From Candidatus Nitronereus thalassa (GTDB lineage: Bacteria; Nitrospirota; Nitrospiria; Nitrospirales; UBA8639): 64,000 bases of DNA. Numbering within the stretch: position 1 is the stretch's first letter; every line of letters begins with the position of its first letter. A program made the translations under genes and the position numbers. Location of the stretch: the NCBI RefSeq assembly GCF_032191465.1, contig NZ_JAQOUE010000002.1, forward strand, positions 62,001 to 126,000, read 5' to 3'. Of this stretch, positions 8,968 through 16,747 are shown in pieces. Under the pieces are notes generated by a model. That model worked only from the letters and a program-made list of their open reading frames with translations. It was not told where the DNA came from and made no database searches.

Positions 8968-9456
8968 TTAGGAATCGGATTGTCGAATGTCACACTTTTT
9001 GATGAACCATGCACCATGATGTTTTTCCAAGAAAAAAATATAGGTTCCTTGGACTGACACCTCAACGAGACCCATGCCAGGCTCTATACCAGCTAAAGAA
9101 TAATGCCCTTCTACCGTGGCTCTATTCTCTCCCTGAAACCGTATTTTCCGAATGTCTTTTTTTAGACTGGACTCTTGGAATAATTCCTCACGGTCTTGGG
9201 TCAGCAATTTTCGAATGGCTGATCGGGATTCAGCCTCAGCCTCCCTTGGAGTATCCAATTCGCCATCCTTCACAAATAGTTCCACTAGGGCATTTGCATC
9301 ATCGTGATTCCACGCACGTACAAACTCCCTAACAATGCCTTGAATCGCTTCCTTGTCTTGCTTTTTAGATGAACCCAAAGAATGTTTCGTCTGCAAGGAA
9401 AGAGTCGCAATCACAACACAAAGAATCAGAACGCCAGTTTGTGTATATGGATTCAT
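8968..9456 (-). CDS. exported SnoaL/NTF2-like protein
   Basis: This 162-residue protein has an N-terminal hydrophobic segment (residues 5-22) and then an NTF2/SnoaL-like cone fold of the SgcJ/EcaC type: IVREFVRAWNHDDANALVELF, a conserved Asp-rich turn (KDGELDTP), and the strand VEGHYSLAG...GTYIFFLEKHHGAWFIKKC. Members of this fold may be enzymes or binding proteins, and no catalytic residue set is clear here. The protein is probably periplasmic. No strong ribosome site is seen before the ATG. Confidence 0.75.
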   Translation of the reverse strand: MNPYTQTGVLILCVVIATLSLQTKHSLGSSKKQDKEAIQGIVREFVRAWNHDDANALVELFVKDGELDTPREAEAESRSAIRKLLTQDREELFQESSLKKDIRKIRFQGENRATVEGHYSLAGIEPGMGLVEVSVQGTYIFFLEKHHGAWFIKKCDIRQSDS

Positions 9457-9564
9457 TGTTTTTAATGCTATTTCTTATGATGTGGAAATTGTAATTTGAT
9501 TGTCGAGTGCCTGGCCGCAATACCACAAGACCACTCTAATTAACGCATTTTGTTTGGACACCTA

Positions 9565-10998
9565 TTATTCTTCCCTCTCGAACCAATCTAGATCGAATCC
9601 TAGCCTGACCCCGAGAACCAAGGCATCTGCTATTGATGGATTAGTGCTAGGATTGATGACATATTGGATGTTTGGTTGAATCAGGACCTCATGTGTAAAA
9701 TTGATGGCATAGGTGAACTCGACAGTCACTTCGACATCATTCACACGAATCCCTACTTGCCGTTGCGCTCGTTCGAAGTGGCTTCCATTTAACGCGGCAG
9801 CAATGCCGAATCCCATTTCATCAGTTGGACGCCCGCGAAGTAAACCTCGATAGACCAATCCCCCACCGTAATACTGTGAGAAACGATTGACACGAGGATC
9901 AGCAACCCCGGCTCTGGCAAAGAGTATCAGTCCCTGCGTTGCGTCTTCGTGTTCATGAAACACCATCTGCTCGGCCAATCCATAGAGACCATAGGTCCCA
10001 TCACGGCGAATGGGATTGCCGGAATTATTCACCTCACTTAAATCATTCAACTCCGTCGTATACCCCCAGATACCGACAGCATATTTCCCCTGGTATTCCA
10101 TGGGCGCAGCCCTGCCTACACGGGAAAAACCGAGACGAAACTGACGTTTGGATAATATCCCTTCTCCGTCTTCTTTTATCCCTTCCTCCGGAAAGGTGTA
10201 ATAGGAAAACTCGGTGCCAAAAAAAATCCCATCGTCGCTTCTCAAATGGATTTCCGTACCATTTGGATCATTAGGATCACCCGGCACCCCATCCGCAATC
10301 ACCGCGCGAATGGCTATGGCATCATTGAGAATAGCTTGTCCTCTCACGGCTAAGGATGTGGCGGGAAAGGTAGAGGGACCAATTCGCCCACTCGCCGCAA
10401 ATTCCGCCCCGGTTCCGAAAGAACCATTGAGAAACAATTCTGCTGACGAACGAATGACATCAAATTCCGATGTGACATCATACAAGCCCGCCAATATCGA
10501 CAATCGTTCGTTGAAGAAATTTTGTTGATACCAGACTTCAAACAGTTTCCATGTAGTCGGCGCCGCCAGACTGCTGACCGCCTGAACATCCCCAACGTTG
10601 TTGCTAGGATTCTCCCCGTAGATTCCTAATCCATACATAAAGAACGTGCTATCCTTCAACCCAAAGAACTTTTCACCATTGATGGTGAGCAACAGATCGA
10701 GAACGCCTGCTGTCGCGGTTTTTCGATGAAGCCCTCCTGATATGGGAGTTAAGACATCAATCGTGTTAATAATTTCAAAATTGACTCCTTTGGTTGAAAA
10801 TTGATCTTGCAGCGAATGCCAAGTGTGAACAAAGTCTTCAACTACCGGCATCCCGACCAGGGTCTCAGCTCCGACCCAGACCGGCATTAACCAGATAAGA
10901 CAAAGAAAAGGACCGATGACCTTATGAGGTAAAAAATACCGTCGGCTTTGCGGATCAAGCGACAAAGGACAGGACAGTTTGGAATCGCCTTTAATCAC
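9565..10998 (-). CDS. OprB-family outer-membrane porin
   Basis: This 477-residue protein has a signal peptide ending near VWVGA-ET (about residue 45) and a body of alternating short strands rich in aromatic and Gly residues. It resembles carbohydrate-selective OprB porins, for example FFMYGLGIYGENPSNNVGDVQ, LFEVWYQQNFFNERLSILAGLYDVTSEFD and YYGGGLVYRGLLRGR. OprB proteins form 16-strand barrels that pass sugars and other small solutes. The frame opens with GTG at 10998 with no good ribosome site, so the exact N terminus is uncertain. It stands alone. Confidence 0.85.
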   Translation of the reverse strand: MIKGDSKLSCPLSLDPQSRRYFLPHKVIGPFLCLIWLMPVWVGAETLVGMPVVEDFVHTWHSLQDQFSTKGVNFEIINTIDVLTPISGGLHRKTATAGVLDLLLTINGEKFFGLKDSTFFMYGLGIYGENPSNNVGDVQAVSSLAAPTTWKLFEVWYQQNFFNERLSILAGLYDVTSEFDVIRSSAELFLNGSFGTGAEFAASGRIGPSTFPATSLAVRGQAILNDAIAIRAVIADGVPGDPNDPNGTEIHLRSDDGIFFGTEFSYYTFPEEGIKEDGEGILSKRQFRLGFSRVGRAAPMEYQGKYAVGIWGYTTELNDLSEVNNSGNPIRRDGTYGLYGLAEQMVFHEHEDATQGLILFARAGVADPRVNRFSQYYGGGLVYRGLLRGRPTDEMGFGIAAALNGSHFERAQRQVGIRVNDVEVTVEFTYAINFTHEVLIQPNIQYVINPSTNPSIADALVLGVRLGFDLDWFEREE

Positions 10999-11151
10999 CA
11001 GCGCAACTCAGAAACGTTCAAAGTTCATTGGCAAGTGTCTTTTTGCCATACTAGAAATTTCTTGAGTGCGCATAATTAAAGGCCCCCATTATTACGTGAG
11101 TGCTCTTTACCAAATTTCTTCTGTTTTTCACAATAGGAAAGGAGCATAACT

Positions 11152-11513
11152 ATGTGGCGAAGTTTCGATTTTTTCAAGGGTTTTATGTTCCGAGCTCAGG
11201 CTGGCAATTTCGACACAGTCCAATACATGCACTATGATGATCAAGAATAGGAATCCGGATTTCTCGACTAAGACACCGCGGAGTGGCTCACCTATAGACA
11301 GCCGAAGACCCTGGGGCCACCGGATTGGGCAAGGGTAAATTTTCCTATTGAGTTAGCGAAAGAACGACTCGAGCAGTGCGCGTGAAGTGTTCGGCTATAC
11401 TGTCCAAGCCAGCAATGGGGAAGTCGGCCATGTCAAAACTTTATGGTCGTCGATGAACATAGACGGAGTACTACATGATAGTCAATTCTGGAACCTGGAA
11501 GGAAGGAATCTAG
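11152..11513 (+). pseudogene. decayed PRC-barrel protein gene
   Basis: A good ribosome site (AAAGGAG, seven bases before ATG 11152) opens a frame that resembles a PRC-barrel start (MWRSFDFFKGFMF...YDDQE) but hits TAG after 33 codons. The same frame continues with a block typical of the family (EWLTYRQPKTLGPPDWARVN, then FPIELAKERLEQ). The second PRC barrel follows in another frame (REVFGYTVQASNGEVGHVK) and then another (IVNSGTWKEG). Stops, frameshifts and a missing middle segment show a dead copy. The intact relative is at 3807-4547. Confidence 0.75.
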
Positions 11514-11931
11514 GCTTGTGATGTTTGGAACTCAAACAAAACTTTTTGCGATCGATCATATAGGATCGACCTAGGAAGGAAGTCCTTAACTCCTCCCTCA
11601 AATGATCCCTCTATCAATTCAGAATGGAGTTCTTGCGACATCGCACATACCGTCACATCTGGAAAGTACGTGCGGGTATAAATTAAAAATTCCATCCTAT
11701 TCTCTTCCGTATCGTCCAAACTCAGCAACACTGCACTAGTGGGTTGAATATTCAATACCTGAATTCCTTCACGACTATTACTCACAATTGAAACTACCCT
11801 TTGCCTTGGAAATAATTTTTCAACCAAAAGGTATTTTCATTGTCTCCCTCGACGATTAAAATGTGTTGCGATACGGAATTTTCTATTTTTAAATCAACAT
11901 AGTCGCTTAATGAATGCTCATGGGGCATCAT
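11510..11931 (-). pseudogene. frameshifted response-regulator receiver domain
   Basis: From ATG 11931/11928, after GGAGGGAGG, the first frame reads QHILIVEGDNENTFWLKNYF, the classical start of a receiver domain with acidic residues. It stops shortly afterwards. The neighbouring frame continues with the rest of the fold (VVSIVSNSREGIQVLNI, then SAVLLSLDD, then VKDFLPRSI). Joining the two frames near 11790-11815 rebuilds one receiver of about 138 residues. The open part alone can start only from TTG at 11827, so a frameshift is more likely than a separate gene. A sequencing error in the AAAAA or GGG runs is also possible. Confidence 0.6.
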
Positions 11932-11975
11932 TCCTCCCTCCAAAATTGAGCCGACGATCAACAACTATTTACTTC

Positions 11976-12254
11976 CTACGATTTCATGGTTGGATCATGA
12001 TCCCGCGGTACTTGTTCAGCGCTAGAATCCGATTCGCTATTATGGATCTCTTGATCCTTTTGCTCTGAGGGTCGAGGCTGATCAGAAGATGACACTTCAA
12101 TTTCAGATGGATCAGCTTCATGAATCGACTTCTTAAATCCCTTGATTGCCTTACCCATACCTTCCCCAAGCTGGGGAAGTTTTCCTGCCCCAAAAATGAT
12201 CAGGACAATAAAAAGGACCAGCAGTAATTCCATCCAACCAAACGACCCGAACAT
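11976..12254 (-). CDS. tatA: TatA/TatE-family twin-arginine translocase protein
   Basis: A 92-residue protein with the TatA layout: a short N-terminal membrane helix (MELLLVLFIVLIIFGAGKLPQL), the conserved FGAGKLPQLG hinge, an amphipathic helix (GMGKAIKGFKKSI), and a polar acidic tail. TatA forms the pore-like oligomer that moves folded proteins across the inner membrane together with TatC. No tatC is nearby, so this is probably one of several TatA paralogues. GAGGTGATGT precedes ATG 12254. Confidence 0.92.
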   Translation of the reverse strand: MFGSFGWMELLLVLFIVLIIFGAGKLPQLGEGMGKAIKGFKKSIHEADPSEIEVSSSDQPRPSEQKDQEIHNSESDSSAEQVPRDHDPTMKS

Positions 12255-12298
12255 ACATCACCTCAGCTGTTACAAAAATGTCAGATCAATGGCTCTAC

Positions 12299-12745
12299 TT
12301 AATTTGAATATTGCTTAAGAGCCCGATCATAGCCTTCTTCCAATTCTTTAATAGCATCTTCGACACCAGAACCCATTTCCTCCCAGGCTTTCCCAGTTGA
12401 TGTTCCAAGGTTGTTCAACTTAGTTTTGACAGCTTCTTTTTCGGAGTTTAGTTCAGCCAAAGTGTTATTCATATCCTCCTTGACGTCTTTTCCAGCCTCT
12501 TTCATACGAGACTTCAATTCTTCATGCTTTTCATTGAGGGCTTGTAACTTCGCTTCAAGAGACTTTTGATATTCTGCCATTTTGCCTTCGGTAAATTGAC
12601 CGGCGGTTTCGACGGCTTCATGAAATTCCTCTTTGACGTCATCCGCATTTGTTTTGGGTTGAACTTCCTGAGCCGACTCCTGATTTCCACAACCACTCAT
12701 GATCAAAAATGAAAAGAAAAGGCAGACGAATCGCAACTGTACCAT
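12299..12745 (-). CDS. coiled-coil lipoprotein
   Basis: From ATG 12745 (GGAGGTG just upstream) the 148-residue product has a lipoprotein signal ending in LIMSGC (Cys19). A long charged helix follows (about residues 35-140) with heptad-like Glu/Lys patterning (EAKLQALNEKHEELKSRMKE). It should be anchored to a membrane and extend as a coiled coil. No family is recognised. The C-terminal part (WEEMGSGVEDAIKELEEGYD) resembles the C-terminal part of the next gene upstream (WEDMVRGVNKGWDEV), so the two may be related and work together. Confidence 0.82.
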   Translation of the reverse strand: MVQLRFVCLFFSFLIMSGCGNQESAQEVQPKTNADDVKEEFHEAVETAGQFTEGKMAEYQKSLEAKLQALNEKHEELKSRMKEAGKDVKEDMNNTLAELNSEKEAVKTKLNNLGTSTGKAWEEMGSGVEDAIKELEEGYDRALKQYSN

Positions 12746-12806
12746 AGGCACCTCCATTGAGACGGAATTTGTCATTATTTAAGCAAAAATTTGAAAAACC
12801 CTCTTT

Positions 12807-13187
12807 TCATTTCTTTGAAATACCATCCCGAATTTTCGAAGATGCCAATTCAAAGGAGCTCCTAACCTCATCCCATCCCTTGTTAACGCCACGAACCATG
12901 TCTTCCCAGGCATTTTGGCTTCCGGTTTTTACCTCATCCCAGGCTTCTTCACCGGCATCCTTAATTGTTGCCAAACGGTGCTCGCCCTCGCCCATTTTGC
13001 TTTTCACGTCCTCGATCTTCACTTCCAATTCCTTAATCTGCTCCAGATATTGAAGTTTGGCTTCTGCTTCGAGCTTTTCCGCTCTCAGTTTGAGCTCATG
13101 CAATTTTTGAGAATGTGAATCGATTTGAGACTTCCATTTCTCTAATTGCTCTTCAATCTCCATCTGAAATGTTTCTTTATCACTCAT
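12807..13187 (-). CDS. cytoplasmic coiled-coil protein
   Basis: This 126-residue protein has no signal peptide and is helical throughout. Residues 8-75 form a clear coiled coil (IEEQLEKWKSQIDSHSQKLH). The C-terminal part contains Trp-spaced repeats AWDEV, AWEDMVRGV and GWDEVRSSF. The family is not recognised; similar Trp-repeat coiled-coil proteins occur in stress clusters. AGGAGG before ATG 13187 fixes the start. The lipoprotein gene follows 61 bases after its stop. A CAAGGG-box promoter lies at 13336-13380. Confidence 0.82.
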   Translation of the reverse strand: MSDKETFQMEIEEQLEKWKSQIDSHSQKLHELKLRAEKLEAEAKLQYLEQIKELEVKIEDVKSKMGEGEHRLATIKDAGEEAWDEVKTGSQNAWEDMVRGVNKGWDEVRSSFELASSKIRDGISKK

Positions 13188-13335
13188 TAAGTCCTCCTGT
13201 TAAAAATTTGAAACGAATGGAGCCATGCCCCTATAGGATCTACTCCCTTTCCAATTTTTCATTCATAGGGTGCTACTCTAGTCCCCAATTTTAGCATATT
13301 TGGCATACCTTCCTGTTTTTCTTAATATAATGAGT

Positions 13336-13380
13336 AGGTTACCATTCGCGGTGGAATTTGGTAACTGAACAAAACCCTTG
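13336..13380 (-). promoter_or_regulatory. CAAGGG-box promoter of the coiled-coil gene pair
   Basis: CAAGGGTTTTGTTCAG (13380-13365, minus strand) is followed by TAACCT (13341-13336), 39 bases after the start of the box. The leader to ATG 13187 would be about 140 bases. Confidence 0.55.
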
Positions 13381-13477
13381 ACTGCGCCTACATTGGCATA
13401 TTTCCCAAAGTTCCTTTAATGCGATGTAGTAACAATTTCACTTTGGGAAAGAAGAAGGGGAAGCCGGGTTTGGCAAC

Positions 13478-14257
13478 ATGATTTTTATCATTACACCATT
13501 GCTAATCATTACCGCTTCCCTACTCGTCACGCGCGTTGCCTCCATTGCCCTGACTCATACTGGGCTATCGTGAGAATCAGTAAAGTTCCGGGCAAAATTT
13601 GCCTTGATCGGAGCTGGGGTTACCACTTTAAAGTCTGAAAGAGTGGTGTCACACGCTGTCCGAGGACGATTCGTGATGCTCTTGATGCTGCTGGGAAATG
13701 CCGGCATAGTCAGGGCCATGACTATGCTCATTCTGACCTTTGTTCAAGATAACCAGGCTATTGCCTAAGGGCCGAATATTTTGTTTTTACTGGCTGGAGT
13801 CTTTGTTCACTTGATGTTATCAAGCAGTCAATCGGTCGATCGAAGATTGTTTCCCCTGATCGAATAGGCACTAGGGCCCTACACACCGCTTGACAAAAAA
13901 AACTACGCTAGCCTTTTGCCCCTTGGTGGAGAGTACCGGTTAGTGGAATCCCACGTACAGGAAAATGACTGGCTCGCCCACAAGACATTGGCCGAAGCTC
14001 GTCTCTGAGATGAATGGATTGTCGTTTTCGTCATTCAACCTAAAGACGGTACTTATCTCGAAACACCCAAAGGTCACCGCCGACTCCTTCCTCACAATAT
14101 GTTGCTCCTGTATGGGCGCGTCACCACATTGAAAAATCTCGACAACCGCAAACAAGACCTAAAAGGGGATGCTGAGGACCAAAAGGCAGTTGACACCCAC
14201 AAAAAAGTCATTGAGGAAGAGACCCTCCTGAGCAAAGACCAGAAATACAACTTCTAA
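13478..14257 (+). pseudogene. decayed TrkA-C-type membrane protein with four in-frame stops
   Basis: One uninterrupted reading register of 260 codons runs from ATG 13478 to TAA 14255 but contains TGA (13571), TAA (13766), TAG (13865) and TGA (14006). Read through, it gives three membrane segments (RVASIALTHTGLS, FVMLLMLLGNAGIV, ILFLLAGVFVHLML). A soluble TrkA_C-like region follows (WLAHKTLAEARL, then EWIVVFVIQPKDGTYLETPK, then LPHNMLLLYGRV). No insertion or deletion is needed. Each stop can arise from a CGA, CAA or CAG codon by a single C-to-T change. The family (membrane proteins with a TrkA C-terminal domain) is uncharacterised. Confidence 0.75.
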
Positions 14258-14310
14258 CATCCCACAATAGCTTGGTTACTGTAGGCTTTGAAAAAATTCC
14301 TAAAACACTT

Positions 14311-14355
14311 CAAGGGTTTTTACCAGTGTGACTTTTAGTGTGAAGTCCCTATGCT
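14311..14355 (+). promoter_or_regulatory. CAAGGG-box promoter of the entericidin-like gene
   Basis: CAAGGGTTTTTACCAG (14311-14326) is followed by TATGCT (14350-14355), 39 bases after the start of the box. The transcript should start about 55 bases before ATG 14416. Confidence 0.62.
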
Positions 14356-14415
14356 CTCTTCACACTTCTTGATTTAATGTTTAATGGTAATTACCAACAC
14401 AGGAGGATGGACATT

Positions 14416-14556
14416 ATGAACCAAGTGCGCCTGATAGCGGCTCTAGTTACGATTCTCATTGGATCCCTTACGGCATGCAACACACTAGAAGGTGCCGGCG
14501 AAGATATTCAAGACGCCGGAGAAGCCATTGAAGATAGAGCGGAAAAACATGATTAA
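14416..14556 (+). CDS. entericidin A/B-type small lipoprotein
   Basis: A 46-residue lipoprotein with signal IGSLTAC (lipobox Cys near residue 21), followed by NTLEGAGEDIQDAGEAIEDR. This is the pattern of the entericidin EcnA/EcnB family: small, stress-induced, membrane-anchored lipoproteins linked to lysis or envelope stress. AGGAGG precedes the ATG by about nine bases. The gene has its own CAAGGG-box promoter, and DUF1328 genes follow. Confidence 0.9.
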   Translation: MNQVRLIAALVTILIGSLTACNTLEGAGEDIQDAGEAIEDRAEKHD

Positions 14557-14650
14557 AACAAATTCTCTCCGAGTTCAGCATAAACTGAACTGATTCAGAT
14601 GGTTACTTCCATTTGCCATAAAGAATGGTTCATGGATACGGAGGTGCACA

Positions 14651-14836
14651 ATGCTAAACTGGGCTGTAACCTTCCTCATTATTGCACTCATTGCAGGGGC
14701 CGTGGGCTTAACGGGGGTTGCTGGGACCGCCTCGAATATTGCATGGGTCCTATTTGTGGTATTCTTGATCGTTTCTCTTGTAGGCTTGGTGATGGGCCGA
14801 CGCCCGCCTACGCGAAAGACTGGGTTCCCAAAATAG
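14651..14836 (+). CDS. DUF1328-family small membrane protein (copy 1)
   Basis: A 61-residue protein made of two membrane helices. It has the DUF1328 signature: [20 protein letters not shown], then [21 protein letters not shown], then a basic tail. DUF1328 (YtjA-like) proteins are found in many Gram-negative bacteria, often with entericidin-like genes, and are stress-induced; their role is unknown. GGAGGTG precedes the ATG. Confidence 0.92.
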   Translation: MLNWAVTFLIIALIAGAVGLTGVAGTASNIAWVLFVVFLIVSLVGLVMGRRPPTRKTGFPK

Positions 14837-15081
14837 GAAATTTAACCTTTCGACATAAAATATAACTTTCTCTTGGTGGCCAATGAGAGGATCTGCTCAG
14901 ACATAGTTTTGTTCCATAATATCTCATTTGGCCTAATCGACCAGTTGGAATCGACAAAATAACCGAAATGGGAAGAAAGGCGCTGACCTAAGCCGTGCGG
15001 GGAACGTGTTCTCGCGAAGTACTTTGGACAACTGCGCTTGGCTTGGGGATAAGTTCAACATTTAACAAGTGAGGCAACACC

Positions 15082-15273
15082 ATGATTTTCATAAAATGGG
15101 CTGCTATTTTCTTTTTGATTGCGCTGGTGGCAGCTGTTTTTGGATTCTCGGGAATCGCTGCAGGAGCGGTCGACATTGCCCAGATTCTCTTTTTCATCTT
15201 TCTCGCGATCTTTGCTGTGTTGTTGGTGATCGGACTTCTTGTGGCGAAAAAATCAACTTCATGGTCACCCTAG
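15082..15273 (+). CDS. DUF1328-family small membrane protein (copy 2)
   Basis: A 63-residue paralogue of the preceding small gene with the same two-helix layout: KWAAIFFLIALVAAVFGFSG, then VDIAQILFFIFLAIFAVLLVI, then a short basic tail. The two copies are clearly related but diverged, so the duplication is not recent. A weak purine-rich site (AAGTGAGG) precedes the ATG. It lies between copy 1 and nhaA on the same strand. Confidence 0.92.
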   Translation: MIFIKWAAIFFLIALVAAVFGFSGIAAGAVDIAQILFFIFLAIFAVLLVIGLLVAKKSTSWSP

Positions 15274-15365
15274 TTGACGGCCATTTCCTGGGAACGTATT
15301 TTTTCTCAATGGGACGAGCCTCTTACCTCTCCATGTTCTAGAGAGAAATACCACACATACACCTT

Positions 15366-16724
15366 ATGAGCATTCCACCACGCAGTTTAGGCGAGGCCAA
15401 GGTTCGGGCAACACGGTCATTTGTGTCCCGCGAAGTCTTGCTTCCAGCACAATTGTACATCCACAACGAAGTGATCGGGGGGGCACTGCTTTGTTTGGCG
15501 TCTGTTGCGGCCTTGGTCTGGGCCAATTCCCTGTGGTCCGAAACCTACGTGGCATTCTTCCATGAAACCATCTCCATCCGATTCTGGGATTGGTCCATCT
15601 CTCACACGCTCAAGCACTGGATTAATGATGGAGCCATGGTACTGTTTTTCTTTGTCATTGGTCTGGAAGTGAAGCGAGAATTCGTCCATGGAGAACTTTC
15701 GTCTCCAAGACAAGCACTCTTTCCAGGTATGGCCGCTTTGGGAGGAATGGTTGTACCTGCCCTTATTTTTGTGGGATTGACCTTTCATACATCAGGGAAC
15801 GAGATAAGAGGATGGGGAATCCCAATGGCGACTGATATCGCCTTTGCCTTAAGTATTCTGGCGTTATTGGGAAATCGAATTCCCGGGGAAGCAAGAATCT
15901 TCTTGTTGGCTTTAGCCACAATGGATGATATCGGTGCCATTCTCGTAATCGCGCTGTTTTATACGGAACAGATATCCTGGGTCATGTTGGCAATCGCTGG
16001 CGGGCTATTCGGCCTTTTGGCATTCTTTCGTCGATTGGGCATTCGCAACATCATGCTATTCATCATTGTGGGAATTCTTTTTTGGTTTGCAGTCCTCAAG
16101 TCCGGCATCCATGCGACCATTGCTGGGGTAGTCTTGGGACTGTTGACTCCCGCGTACCCATGGTTCAACACAGCTAATTTTGACTCTGCCGCGACAAAGC
16201 TTCTGAATAATTATCGTGAAGCGATCAAACAAGGAGACTCCGACAGGGCCCGTGCCTTACTGGGACAATTCGAAGAATTAAGTATGGGCACTGAATCTCT
16301 TGTCGAACGATTGGAACGTTTGGTTCACCCTTGGGTTATTTTCCTCGTTCTGCCGCTGTTTGCATTAGCCAATGCCGGAGTTGTTTTATCAATACACACT
16401 CTTGAATCTGCCATGACCAGTCCCGTCGCCCTTGGGATCGGAGCTGGATTAGTGATCGGCAAAGTGACCGGCATCCTCAGTTTCTCCTGGATTTCCACAC
16501 GGTTGGGATTGGTCACCATGCCCCCTTCTCTCAATTGGCCCTTAATCTGCGGCATCGGGTTTTTAAGCGGGATTGGGTTTACGGTTTCCTTGTTTATCAC
16601 TGGATTGGCCTACACGGAAGGAGAACTTGCCGAGTATGCTAAGATTGGCATCTTGTTTGCCTCAATACTTTCTGGTGCAGCTGGGTTAATTTTTCTCCGT
16701 GCTCAATCATCGAATAACAGCTAA
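15366..16724 (+). CDS. nhaA: Na+/H+ antiporter NhaA
   Basis: A 452-residue NhaA antiporter with about 12 membrane segments. Family landmarks are FFFVIGLEVKREFVHGEL, GWGIPMATDIAFALSILALLG (the paired Asp region near residues 150-180, with LATMDDIGAILVIALFY) and GIGFTVSLFITGLAY near the C terminus. NhaA exchanges sodium for protons to control pH and salt stress. A long loop (about residues 270-320, ATKLLNNYREAIKQGDSDRA) is charged and typical of longer NhaA forms. The start lacks a clear ribosome site. zwf follows 23 bases downstream. Confidence 0.95.
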   Translation: MSIPPRSLGEAKVRATRSFVSREVLLPAQLYIHNEVIGGALLCLASVAALVWANSLWSETYVAFFHETISIRFWDWSISHTLKHWINDGAMVLFFFVIGLEVKREFVHGELSSPRQALFPGMAALGGMVVPALIFVGLTFHTSGNEIRGWGIPMATDIAFALSILALLGNRIPGEARIFLLALATMDDIGAILVIALFYTEQISWVMLAIAGGLFGLLAFFRRLGIRNIMLFIIVGILFWFAVLKSGIHATIAGVVLGLLTPAYPWFNTANFDSAATKLLNNYREAIKQGDSDRARALLGQFEELSMGTESLVERLERLVHPWVIFLVLPLFALANAGVVLSIHTLESAMTSPVALGIGAGLVIGKVTGILSFSWISTRLGLVTMPPSLNWPLICGIGFLSGIGFTVSLFITGLAYTEGELAEYAKIGILFASILSGAAGLIFLRAQSSNNS

Positions 16725-16747
16725 CCATTCATACGCCTAAGATACAC

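Noticed and set aside
11173-11190. CAAGGGTTTT inside the PRC-barrel pseudogene
   Set aside because: It lies in decayed coding sequence with no -10 at the right distance and no gene to serve.
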